Shown here in pieces: positions 37,091 to 45,577 of a stretch of DNA of 64,000 bases. Position 1 is the stretch's first letter. Every line of letters starts with the position of its first letter. The stretch is taken from the NCBI GenBank assembly GCA_964396375.1, contig CAYNEY010000001.1, forward strand, positions 62,001 to 126,000, given 5' to 3'. The notes below the pieces were generated by a model, which had not been told where the DNA came from, searched no databases, and saw only the letters and a program-made list of their open reading frames with translations. Made by a program: the position numbers and the translations under genes. Origin of the DNA: FEN-1139 sp964396375 (GTDB lineage Bacteria > Myxococcota_A > Polyangia > Polyangiales > Polyangiaceae).

Positions 37091-39966
37091 TCGGAACCGA
37101 GCGAAAGCCCGAGTGCTGCCCGCAGCGCCAAGTAGGGTTCACTGGTCGCGAAGGCGAGCAACACGTCTTCCTGTTGCTCACGAGACAGAGGGCTGGCGAG
37201 GGGGTGCTTGCGGGTCAACCCGAGCGCCACCTTGGGATCGCCGCATGCTACCAGAGCTGCGCGCAGCCGTACGCAGTCGACCGCCATCATGAAGGTTGTG
37301 GCCTCGACCAGGCAGTGCTCGAAGTGAGCGGGAAATAGCTGGCTCAGCTGGGTGAGGCTAGCCGAGAGTTTCGCGTCGGTCTCGGCCGCCGTCTGGAGGC
37401 GCCGTGCCAGACGCTGTTCGGTGTCGGCCAGAGCGCGTAGCGCCAAGGTGTCGGGTTCGGCTGCCACGCGGAGGGTGTGGAGAAGACCAGCCAGCGCTTG
37501 GGGTCGGGAGTCGTCACCGCGGGCCGCAAACCCCGAATGAAGGAGCGTGACTTCACGGGTCGCGATGAACGACGATTCCGGCAGGGAAAGCCCGCTCATG
37601 AGCCCGCGCTCGACGATGAACCGCGGTCGGGAGCCAAGGCAGAGGGAGCACGAAACCGGAGCGGTGTCGCAGACCGAGAGCTCTGGCACCGGTACCCCCA
37701 AAAACCGGCTCGCCCACAGAAAACAGCGGGCGAGCGTGGCGGTGCTGGTGTTCGGATCGATGCTCGCAAGTTCCTTGGGTGGGCTCGGAAACAAGGCAGA
37801 GGTGGCGATCAGGTTGGGCAGGAACAGGGCGAGCACCGTGTCCAGTTCGGTCTTGAGCTCCACCGGAAACAGAACTTGCTCAAGGTCTCGCTGGTTCAAG
37901 CCTCGCAGTGGCGTCGAGAGGCCATCGGTCTCGAGTTGACGGGCTCGCTCGATGTCCTGCTTGTCGAAGAGTTCGAGGGCCACCAAGACCGCGCTGCCGT
38001 TGGCCACCAGATCGCGATCGGCTCGGGGATCGTCGATCAGGCTTCGTAGCAGGGTAGGATCGCGAGGCTCGATGAAGCGAGCGTGTTGGATGGTGAGCAG
38101 TGAGTCAACTTCGTGTTCGCGGGCGCGGAGCACCCGCACCAGCGCCGGCAGAAGGCTTGGGTGCCGCTCGGCGAGCTGGTGCAGTCGCGCGAGGCTGCGG
38201 GCATCGAGTAGCTCGCATGGCAGCCCACCTTCGCCGTCCAAGAGTTCGAGCAGTCGCTGACCTCCAAGGGCTGCGGCCGATGACTCCAAGTCGTCGAAGA
38301 GGAGGGGCTCGAACAAGCCGAACAAGAGCGATGCTTCGCGACTCGGATCGAGCACGGCCACGGCGGCACTGAGGGTTTCGTCGATGTCCACCGCCAGCGC
38401 GAGGCTGCGGGCGAAATCATGGCTGGCCCGTTCCTTCGCCGAGAGTTCGAGGGCCGCAATCCGGGCGGCTTCGAGCCAGAGGCGGTGTTGCGTCGCAGGT
38501 TGCTCTACCATCTGCTCGGCGAGGGCCTCCCGCAGCTCTGCCCGCCGTTTGTGATCGCGCAGCCTATCGTTGACCTCGATCAGTCGCTCGAGGGTGCTGG
38601 TGTCGGCTGGGTTCTGCGCCAGCCGCTCCTCGAGGGCCGCGCGACCGGCCTCGAGATCGCGGAGGTCGAGCAGGGCGATGTCCGCGATCCGATCCAGAAG
38701 AGCGATCCGCTGCCGCGGTGTGTCGGTCCTCCCCAATCGCCGGCGGATGGTCGCCAACTGTCCTTGGAAGTCAGACTCGTTTTTGTACAGCCGGCAGGCG
38801 CCCTCGAAGGCGCTCTCGAGCAGGGGATCGACGTCGAGGGCGTGTTCGAACGCGAACAATGCTTCGGCGTTGCGCCCCACTCGTGCCAGCGCCTCCCCGA
38901 GCGCCGAGCCCACCCGCGCGCGTCGCGGATCCGAGGTGGCCTCGAGCTCCGTGAGCAGCTGCTCGAACAGCGCGATGGCGGCCGGAACGTCCCCGCCCTT
39001 CTGGTGTGCCACAGCCTCGTCGATCCGCTGATCGATGGCGTCGGGCGGGCGCACCGAGCCGGGCAGCGGTGTCTCGGTGTCGGCTTCCGAGGGTTCCCGT
39101 TGTGTGGACTGCCTGTCCCGCGGCGCGGGCGCCGACTCGCTCACAGAAGGTGGCCGCATGCTGGGAAAGTAGACGGTATCTCCGAGAAAACCGGTGGGTG
39201 GCGCGGGGAGGGTGTCGCGGGCAAGGGGCAGGGCGTCGCCGCGCAGGGTCGGTACCGGCAGTTCCAGGTCTTCCGCGGTGCGGTGCGGCCGGTGCTCGCC
39301 GAAGAGGATGAAGGGGCGCCGCGCTGGCAGGTGGCTCATGCCCTCGATCTCTGACATTGCCAGCCGCTCGCCGCGCATCGCCTCGACCAAGAGCTCCGCG
39401 GTGATGAGCTGCGCGCTCTGGCGCTTGGCGAAGTGGTCGAGGGCGAGCGTGAACAGATCGGTCATCCTCAGCATGCCGCGGCGAAGCGGTGGGGGGTCCC
39501 GATGCACCGAGCAGAGCGCTGCGATGGAGGTAGCGTTACCGAGCAGCGCACGACCCGCTTCGTCGGCCACTTCTTGCGGGGTTTGAGCGGCGTCTACCAC
39601 CGACACCGCGTCGAGCAGCACGAGCGCGCTCCTGGCAGCGGGCAAGATGGCCGCGCAGAGCCGGGACACCGGGAAGGCTCGGAGTCGGCTTCCATCGAGC
39701 AGGAGGGCTGGTCCACGATCAGACTTCACCGCGACATACCCGGAGAAGTAGATGAGCAGCGACTCGAGCGGCTCGAGCTGCCCCGAGAGCAGGCGCTCCA
39801 GCTCCTCGGGGAGCTCGCGATTCGCGTTCAGCCGGCGCACCGTCATGTCAGGGAGCCAGCGCAGAAGGCACTCGGAGACTCCCTGAGCAGAGTCGCTGAA
39901 GGCCAAACGCTCCGGGACCACGGTGTTTTCGGTGTAGGGGGAACTGATGACCAGCGCGAGACGCAT
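37084..39966 (-). CDS. Degenerate caspase-like domain fused to TPR region
   Basis: 960 residues from ATG 39966. The N-terminal 230 residues follow the caspase/peptidase C14 order: LALVISSPYTENTVVPERLA, then LLIYFSGYVAV where the catalytic His is expected after FSG, then LVLLDAVSVVD where LLDxC is expected, then IAALCSVHRDPP. Both catalytic residues appear replaced (Tyr77 for His, Val121 for Cys), so it should be inactive. A Pro/Ser/Thr linker (about 240-330) leads to TPR helices (PAAIALFEQLLTELEAT, NAEALFAFEHALDVDP) and a long helical C-terminus. A scaffold or sensor role is likely. Fold assignment is by motif only. Confidence 0.7.
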   Translation of the reverse strand: MRLALVISSPYTENTVVPERLAFSDSAQGVSECLLRWLPDMTVRRLNANRELPEELERLLSGQLEPLESLLIYFSGYVAVKSDRGPALLLDGSRLRAFPVSRLCAAILPAARSALVLLDAVSVVDAAQTPQEVADEAGRALLGNATSIAALCSVHRDPPPLRRGMLRMTDLFTLALDHFAKRQSAQLITAELLVEAMRGERLAMSEIEGMSHLPARRPFILFGEHRPHRTAEDLELPVPTLRGDALPLARDTLPAPPTGFLGDTVYFPSMRPPSVSESAPAPRDRQSTQREPSEADTETPLPGSVRPPDAIDQRIDEAVAHQKGGDVPAAIALFEQLLTELEATSDPRRARVGSALGEALARVGRNAEALFAFEHALDVDPLLESAFEGACRLYKNESDFQGQLATIRRRLGRTDTPRQRIALLDRIADIALLDLRDLEAGRAALEERLAQNPADTSTLERLIEVNDRLRDHKRRAELREALAEQMVEQPATQHRLWLEAARIAALELSAKERASHDFARSLALAVDIDETLSAAVAVLDPSREASLLFGLFEPLLFDDLESSAAALGGQRLLELLDGEGGLPCELLDARSLARLHQLAERHPSLLPALVRVLRAREHEVDSLLTIQHARFIEPRDPTLLRSLIDDPRADRDLVANGSAVLVALELFDKQDIERARQLETDGLSTPLRGLNQRDLEQVLFPVELKTELDTVLALFLPNLIATSALFPSPPKELASIDPNTSTATLARCFLWASRFLGVPVPELSVCDTAPVSCSLCLGSRPRFIVERGLMSGLSLPESSFIATREVTLLHSGFAARGDDSRPQALAGLLHTLRVAAEPDTLALRALADTEQRLARRLQTAAETDAKLSASLTQLSQLFPAHFEHCLVEATTFMMAVDCVRLRAALVACGDPKVALGLTRKHPLASPLSREQQEDVLLAFATSEPYLALRAALGLSLGSEP

Positions 39967-40239
39967 GACAGAAACGCTTCGCCTCCCTTGGGGACCCATC
40001 GGTGCGAGGAGCACCTAGTTAGCCGGAGGCCGTTCTGGGGGCTAGTCTCTTGTCGTGGGCCAGTGGAGGGGCGGGTGCGGACCGCAGGGGCGCTTACAGT
40101 GTCACTGTGATCCTGCAAAGTAAGCAGATCGAGCGATCGGTGGCTCGCAGCCGGTTTCGACCCTAGAGGAGCCGCCGCGGGAGTTTGGCCGGGCCGTTTT
40201 CTTGCCTGCTCATGCAAAAAGTCGCAAGGGTTGCCCGCG

Positions 40240-41430
40240 ATGTTCGGCCAAGGCTCCAAAATCCCGGCCAGCTTAGCCATTGTCGGCTCGGTCTTGGGAC
40301 TCGTCTTCTCCTACACCTCCACTGTCGACTATGCCTCCCACCTGGATCGGCGGCTTCACGACGTCCACTGCAGCTTCATCCCCGGGGTTCCTCCGACCAC
40401 CGAGTCCGAGGGGTGTCGCGCTGCCCTGTACAGCGCGTACTCCTCCGTGTTTCGAGATGCCCTGTGGGGCGGGATCCCCATCTCGCTGTTTGCCCTCGGA
40501 GCGTTCAGCTTCTTCCTCGGATTCTCGGTGTACGTGTTGCTCGCCCGGGAACGTGTGAGCCAAAAGCAACTGCTCTTCTTCGCGGCGGTCTCGGTGACTC
40601 CGTTGCTCGTTTCCGTCATCATGTTCGTGATCTCGCTGGTAGAGCTGGGGAGCCTCTGCAAGACCTGCGTCGGCACCTATGTGGCCTCCGCCTTGTTGGC
40701 GGTCGGAGGTCTCGCCGAACTCACTGGTCTGCGGCGCGAGGGGCGACCCGCGGGCGCGTCGGTGTATTCCCTGGTGTGGCTCTTGGTGCTGGGGGCCTCC
40801 ACCATCGTGCCCTCGTTCGTGTACGCGGCGAGCGCACCCGACCACCGACCTTACCTCCTCACTTGTGGAGAATTGAAGAAGCTGGAGGAGCCGACCCTGA
40901 TGAAGTTCCGTGGGCCATCTGCGGTGCAGCCCACACTGTTTTTCCAGGATCCTCTCTGCCCCACCTGCAAGGCGTTCCACGAACGCCTGCGAGGGGAGGG
41001 CGTTCTCGGTCGACTCGACATCACACTTGCGCTCTTCCCTCTCGACAACTCCTGCAACTGGATGCTCGACACCCCGCTCCATCCAGGGAGTTGCACGCTG
41101 TCGAAGGCCATCTTGTGCGGCAAGGACCAGTCGTTCAAGATCCTCGAGTGGGCCTTCGATGAGCAAGAGGATTTGGGGATTGCCGGGAAGCAGGGTGAAC
41201 CAGCGCTACGCGCCATGATCGCCGCGCGCTGGGGGAGTCAGCTCATCCAGTGCATCGACTCCCGAGACACCAAGAATCGGCTCAACAAACACCTGCACTT
41301 TGCGGCCGAGAACGGGGTTCCGGTCTCTACCCCCCAGGTGTATCTCGGGCGACGACGGTTGTGCGACGAAGACACCGACATCGGGCTCAGTTTCGCGCTC
41401 GGTGAGCTTGCCCCGGAGGTACTGAAATGA
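40240..41430 (+). CDS. Vitamin K epoxide reductase fused to DsbA-like thioredoxin domain
   Basis: 396 residues from ATG 40240, preceded by AAGGG nine bases upstream. The membrane half (about 1-200) has four or five helices, the loop cysteines (HCSFIPG, ESEGCRAALYS) and the VKOR active site CKTC in LGSLCKTCVGTYV. The second half is thioredoxin-like with active site CPTC in FFQDPLCPTCKAFHE and two further Cys pairs. VKOR-Trx fusions reoxidise periplasmic disulfide-forming proteins using quinone. It starts an operon: the next start overlaps its stop by 4 bases. Confidence 0.9.
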   Translation: MFGQGSKIPASLAIVGSVLGLVFSYTSTVDYASHLDRRLHDVHCSFIPGVPPTTESEGCRAALYSAYSSVFRDALWGGIPISLFALGAFSFFLGFSVYVLLARERVSQKQLLFFAAVSVTPLLVSVIMFVISLVELGSLCKTCVGTYVASALLAVGGLAELTGLRREGRPAGASVYSLVWLLVLGASTIVPSFVYAASAPDHRPYLLTCGELKKLEEPTLMKFRGPSAVQPTLFFQDPLCPTCKAFHERLRGEGVLGRLDITLALFPLDNSCNWMLDTPLHPGSCTLSKAILCGKDQSFKILEWAFDEQEDLGIAGKQGEPALRAMIAARWGSQLIQCIDSRDTKNRLNKHLHFAAENGVPVSTPQVYLGRRRLCDEDTDIGLSFALGELAPEVLK

Positions 41431-42155
41431 CCACCGAGAACCCAAAGTTCGCTTTGGCGCCGCTGCTNNNNNNNNNNCTTGGTATCGGTGTCGGTTTGGT
41501 GAGTCTGATCGCCGTTCTGGTCACCGTGCGTTCCACCGTGGCAGGCGCCAAGGAGCGACTGATCACGCCCGAAGCAGCCAAACCTCAAGTGGCGATCGCC
41601 GCACAGGCCGAGGTCGGCTACTGCACGCCCCGCTTCAAGGAAGTCCTGGAGCGCGTCCTGCATTCGTGCGGTCTGGTGGGGGCCGAGGGAGGGCGCCGAG
41701 GCTGTCAGCCCTCTGACGTCAAGACCTTTGCCTCCATCAACGACCAGGATTTCAATGAACTGTTCACCCCGCTGAGGGAGCGCGGTGCGGTGGTGATGTT
41801 CGATGTTGCGCGGGACGAGCTGGATCCCGCAGCGAAGAAGATGCTCGAAGAGATGTGGTTCGACCGACGAGGGGCGCGCTACTTCTTCGTGGTGGCGCGG
41901 GCCTCCAAGACCGGCACGGTGGACAAGAACCGCGCTCTGTCTCACCGGCGTGCCAACTCAGTCTTGTTCCACCTGAAGGAACTCTCGAAGGATCCCCAAC
42001 TCGAGAAGACGGTGGGTATGCTCTGGCTGGGCAACGAGTTCGCCCAGCTCTCCCGCGACTATTGCGGATGGAACAGCTCGCGTCCTGACACCAAGTGTGA
42101 TGAAGAGTCGGTCAACCGGAGTGCCTTCGTATCATGGGTAGACTGTCGACTCTGA
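41427..42155 (+). CDS. OmpA-like C-terminal domain protein with N-terminal membrane anchor (10-N gap)
   Basis: About 242 residues. A 10-base N run (41468-41477) falls at codons 14-17 and, taken at face value, keeps the frame. A membrane helix follows (LGIGVGLVSLIAVLVTV). The C-terminal part (GAVVMFDVARDELDPAAKKM, then ALSHRRANSVLFHLKELS) has the strand-helix order and the RRA motif of peptidoglycan-binding OmpA-like domains. Several Cys are present (CTPRF, LHSCGL, RGCQPSD, DYCGW), which fits its place between two thiol-redox genes. The ATG overlaps the VKOR stop (ATGA) and its end overlaps the TlpA-like gene by 22 bases. Confidence 0.8.
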   Translation: MTTENPKFALAPLXXXXLGIGVGLVSLIAVLVTVRSTVAGAKERLITPEAAKPQVAIAAQAEVGYCTPRFKEVLERVLHSCGLVGAEGGRRGCQPSDVKTFASINDQDFNELFTPLRERGAVVMFDVARDELDPAAKKMLEEMWFDRRGARYFFVVARASKTGTVDKNRALSHRRANSVLFHLKELSKDPQLEKTVGMLWLGNEFAQLSRDYCGWNSSRPDTKCDEESVNRSAFVSWVDCRL

Positions 42156-42823
42156 GCCTGCTTGTGCTCTGCGCGCTCGTTGCTCTCGGCTGCGAGAGCA
42201 ACGAGGAGCGTCGTCCGGTGACGGTGACGCGCGAGCGGAGCCAGGCGGTTCTGGGGACCGCAGTGGTGACGGAGCCCGCGCCCACTTCACGAGCCGTGGC
42301 TTCGGTCGCTGTCCCGAAGCAGCCTCGTAGGTTGTGTGGAGGCAGTCTGAACCGGGAACTGGGGCGGGTGTCGTCGACACTGCCGGAGCGCCGCGAGGCG
42401 CCGGGGGAGCCGTCGCTGCCCGAGGAGCTTCCGTTCTCTCGTCATCGGTTCACCTGGGTGAATTTCTGGGCTGCGTGGTGCGTGCCCTGCAAGGAAGAGA
42501 TCCCACTTCTGGTTGCCTGGGAGGACAAGCTTCAGAAGAGCGGGCGCGACGTCCGCCTGGTGTTCATGTCTTTGGATGACGACGAGCGCCAGCTCAAGGC
42601 CTTCCTCGCCAGCCAACCCTCGACCGGGTTGCGCCGCACCTATCACTTGCGCGAGGGTAGCCCGCGCAGTGATTGGCTCTCACCGGTGGGGATGAAGTCG
42701 GACATGCAGCTCCCGGCCCACCTCCTGATCGATTCTGCCGGTCGGGTACGTTGTCGGATCGACGGGGCGATCGAGCCTCATGACTACGAGAGCCTGGTCG
42801 GGTTGCTCGACGCGGTGCGCTGA
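42134..42823 (+). CDS. TlpA-like thioredoxin-fold lipoprotein
   Basis: 229 residues, lipobox LVALGC at Cys 20. After a linker, the thioredoxin fold has VNFWAAWCVPCKEEIPLL with active site CVPC, LVFMSLDDDERQLKAFL, and the cis-Pro region QLPAHLLIDSAGRV. TlpA/ResA-type proteins reduce or isomerise disulfides in the envelope, for example in cytochrome c or other Cys-protein maturation. Its start lies inside the 3' end of the OmpA-like gene, so expression is coupled. Many Cys-rich lipoproteins in this window are candidate clients; that link is inference. Confidence 0.9.
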   Translation: MGRLSTLSLLVLCALVALGCESNEERRPVTVTRERSQAVLGTAVVTEPAPTSRAVASVAVPKQPRRLCGGSLNRELGRVSSTLPERREAPGEPSLPEELPFSRHRFTWVNFWAAWCVPCKEEIPLLVAWEDKLQKSGRDVRLVFMSLDDDERQLKAFLASQPSTGLRRTYHLREGSPRSDWLSPVGMKSDMQLPAHLLIDSAGRVRCRIDGAIEPHDYESLVGLLDAVR

Positions 42824-42825
42824 GC

Positions 42826-44034
42826 ATGGTGCGCCGAACCAAGACCGCTTTGGAGGGTGAGTGCCTCACACTTCCGGAGTTTCTCGCCGAGGGGCTGCTC
42901 GGTGGACACCCCTGGATCTACCGAAATCACCTCCCGAAAGGACCATCGCTCCCGAGCGGGAGCTGGGTGAGGTTCCGAGCCGGTGCCTGTGCAGGCTACG
43001 CCCTATACGACGCGACCTCGCCCATTGCCCTGCGTGTTTTCTCGCTTGGCGAAGAACCGCCGAGCCAGAGCTTGATCGCGCGCCGGATCGACGATGCGGC
43101 CGCGCTGCGGCGCGAGCTCCTGCCCCCGCGCACGACGGCCTTTCGAGCGCTGTTCGGCGAAGCTGACGGGTTGCCGGGGATCACGGTGGATGTGTACGCG
43201 GGCTTTGGGGTGCTCGTCACTTACGCCGACGCTCTGGAGGTGGTCGTGCCCTGGCTGATTCAACCGTTGGTCGAGCACTTCGCGCTCCGCGGCCTGGTGC
43301 GCCGCCGCGACACCGAGCCGGGCCGCGCGGCCACGCTTGAGCTCTTGGCTGGCGAGCAGCCCCCGGAGGAACTGGTGATCGAGGAACATGGCCACCGTTT
43401 CTACGCCGATCTCGCCCACGGGCAGAAGACCGGGCTCTTCCTCGACCAGCGCGACAACCGCCTCTACTTGGCTGATTTTGCGGTCAATCGCTCGGTGCTC
43501 AACCTATTTTCGTACACTGGGGGGTTTTCGGTCTACGCGGCCCGAGCGGGCGCAAAGCGTGTGACCAGTGTCGACATCTCGAAGGGTGCCATGAAGCGCG
43601 CGGTAGAAAACTTCGAGCTCAACGGGCTGCCGAGCGATGCCCATGAGTTTGTCACCGCCGATTGCTACGAGTATCTGAAGCAGCTCACAGCGGCGGGTGG
43701 ATACCGGCAGCGCTTCGATCTGGTGATCTGTGATCCTCCTAGTCTGGCGCGAAACCGCCACCAGATGCACGGTGCGGTGCGGGCCTACCAGAAGCTGAAC
43801 ACGCTGGCCCTCGGCGCCGTTGCCGAGCACGGATGGTACGCGGCGGCGAGTTGTACCTCCCAGATCTCCCCCGAAGCCTTCCGCGAAATCCTGGCCGACG
43901 CAGCGCGTGTGGCCGGGCGCCGGCTCCAGCTCATCCATGAGGCGGGTCACGCCCCTGACCACCCGGTTTTGGCTGGTCACAAAGAGGGGCGTTACCTGAA
44001 ATTCGTGGTGGGGCGTGTTCTTCCGCCTCACTGA
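42826..44034 (+). CDS. Class I SAM-dependent methyltransferase, second RlmI-like protein
   Basis: 402 residues starting 2 bases after the TlpA-like stop. A PUA-like N-terminus (LGGHPWIYRNHLPKGPSL) and the RlmI core are clear: GQKTGLFLDQRDNR, VLNLFSYTGGFSVYAARAGA, SVDISKGAM, and VICDPPSLARN. It resembles 6714-7907 in architecture but is clearly different in sequence, so the two are old paralogues or have different RNA targets. The end overlaps the convergent CotH gene by 7 bases. Inclusion in a redox operon may be only positional. Confidence 0.9.
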   Translation: MVRRTKTALEGECLTLPEFLAEGLLGGHPWIYRNHLPKGPSLPSGSWVRFRAGACAGYALYDATSPIALRVFSLGEEPPSQSLIARRIDDAAALRRELLPPRTTAFRALFGEADGLPGITVDVYAGFGVLVTYADALEVVVPWLIQPLVEHFALRGLVRRRDTEPGRAATLELLAGEQPPEELVIEEHGHRFYADLAHGQKTGLFLDQRDNRLYLADFAVNRSVLNLFSYTGGFSVYAARAGAKRVTSVDISKGAMKRAVENFELNGLPSDAHEFVTADCYEYLKQLTAAGGYRQRFDLVICDPPSLARNRHQMHGAVRAYQKLNTLALGAVAEHGWYAAASCTSQISPEAFREILADAARVAGRRLQLIHEAGHAPDHPVLAGHKEGRYLKFVVGRVLPPH

Positions 44035-45527
44035 GTGGCGGTCAAGGACGACAACACCGCCCGCACCTCGGCTTGGCGCGTGGCGACATGGGAGAGCAGT
44101 CCGGAGCCATCGCGCCCGCCGGCCAGCGCGGTCTCGAACCCGGTGCTGACCAGATAGGGGTAGGTCTCGACCGCCTCCGGACCGAGCACGAAGGGGGAGA
44201 TCAGCGCGGTATCCGCCTGCATCTGAGCGGTGACCGTGGCCTCCGCGAAGGCACCGTCCAGAACTTGCCCGAGGTGCGCGATGTACAGAGCGCGGTAGGT
44301 GGGATCCGCGAGGAGATACTCGATGAGCGGCCAGTTGGTGTTGATGGTGGAATCAGCCGCCGGCGAGACGATCTCGTCGAGCAAGACCGAGCCAGAAGGA
44401 GCACAGCTGCCAAGCTCCTTCTTCATCAACGACTCGTTGAGATCCCAAGGCATGTAGAGGAAGCGCCCCGAATCGAGAGGATTATTGTAGAGAAGGTAGT
44501 TGTGCGGCATGCAGCCGTATGAATCCCAGTTGACCATGATCTGGTTCACCGCCAGGGCAAGGAGGTACCGATCCACGTTGAGGACCGCCTCCAGATTGGA
44601 TCGCCAACCCGCGGGATCCGTGCGGTCGGCGTGGAGCGCGGTGAGCAGGGCGTGGGCGTCGCTGAAGTCGGGTGTCAGGGTGTTGTTGGCCTTCTCGAAG
44701 GTAGCCTCGAACTCCGCGTCCCCACCGGCTAACTCTGTGATGGGGATGAGGCGCGCGGCCTCGCTCCAGGGCTTGTAGAGGTTGCCACTGCCATCACCGA
44801 GCTGCGTCTCCAGCATCTTGTCGCTCGGGTCTTCGATCATGGTGTAAAGACCCATGTATCGGAGGCCGGTGCCGTCCCCGTCGTCGAAATACACTGGGGC
44901 AAAGGCGGAGCGCGCCGCGGGGATGCCGGCGGCGCGGAAAATTTCCGCGGCCGTCTTGTCGCGGATCAACGACGGATCGTTGTAGCCGTTTGAGAAAGAG
45001 AGCTGCTTGAACCCGAAGAAGCGCTGCTGCATCAGCGAACCCTGCTCGTCCTCCCAGTGATCGAACTCGAGCACGAAGGAGAGCTTCTTCATGTTGTTCT
45101 TGAGCGCGCCCTGCAGCGAGGCGTGCCCCTTGTAGCGCATGCCGACCTCCGTCCAGGTCAGACCCCCGTAGTTGACGGTGGCGTGCACGTAGAGCGGCGT
45201 CGGGAGGTTGTCGAGGTTGGTCTCGGTGCTGTTCTCGATCTCTTCCAGGCGGGATGCCGCCAGCGCAGCGTCCTCCGCCGAGATGGTGATCTCGAAGCGG
45301 TGCAGGGTGGTCGTGTCGAACACCCTCGCGTAGTCCGGTGGTACCCCGTTGCAGTGGCTCTCCTTGGTCCAATTCTCTGGGCGCACCAGCTCCGCCGCGT
45401 CCCCGTCACACAAAGGTTCGGCCTCGACCGTCCCACAGCCGCTCGCGGCGAGCACGAGAAAGCCAAGCGTGCCAAGGAGGAGCGCAGGTATCGAACAGCG
45501 TATCGAGACGAAGTGATTTCGGGACAT
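44028..45527 (-). CDS. CotH kinase-family lipoprotein
   Basis: 499 residues with signal and lipobox (LVLAASGC). The CotH-like pattern is clear: RFEITISAEDAALAA, then TEVGMRYKGHASLQGA, LSFSNGYNDPSLIRDKTAAE, the Tyr/Phe strand FDDGDGTGLRYMGLYTMIED, YKPWSEAARL, and the late motif YMPWDLNESL. CotH proteins have an atypical protein-kinase fold; spore-coat CotH phosphorylates coat proteins. In Myxococcota, secreted CotH homologues are common and their targets are unknown. It lies upstream of the permuted SUMF1-like gene on the opposite side of 50 non-coding bases, both on the minus strand. Confidence 0.9.
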   Translation of the reverse strand: MSRNHFVSIRCSIPALLLGTLGFLVLAASGCGTVEAEPLCDGDAAELVRPENWTKESHCNGVPPDYARVFDTTTLHRFEITISAEDAALAASRLEEIENSTETNLDNLPTPLYVHATVNYGGLTWTEVGMRYKGHASLQGALKNNMKKLSFVLEFDHWEDEQGSLMQQRFFGFKQLSFSNGYNDPSLIRDKTAAEIFRAAGIPAARSAFAPVYFDDGDGTGLRYMGLYTMIEDPSDKMLETQLGDGSGNLYKPWSEAARLIPITELAGGDAEFEATFEKANNTLTPDFSDAHALLTALHADRTDPAGWRSNLEAVLNVDRYLLALAVNQIMVNWDSYGCMPHNYLLYNNPLDSGRFLYMPWDLNESLMKKELGSCAPSGSVLLDEIVSPAADSTINTNWPLIEYLLADPTYRALYIAHLGQVLDGAFAEATVTAQMQADTALISPFVLGPEAVETYPYLVSTGFETALAGGRDGSGLLSHVATRQAEVRAVLSSLTATQ

Positions 45528-45577
45528 GGGCGGGGCTGGTGCCTAGCAAGAGAAAAGAGAGGAACGCGAAGAGAGCG

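Noticed and set aside
40096..40108. ACAGTG-T-CACTGT palindrome before the VKOR gene
   Set aside because: Six-base arms are expected many times in the window and no other promoter element is near.
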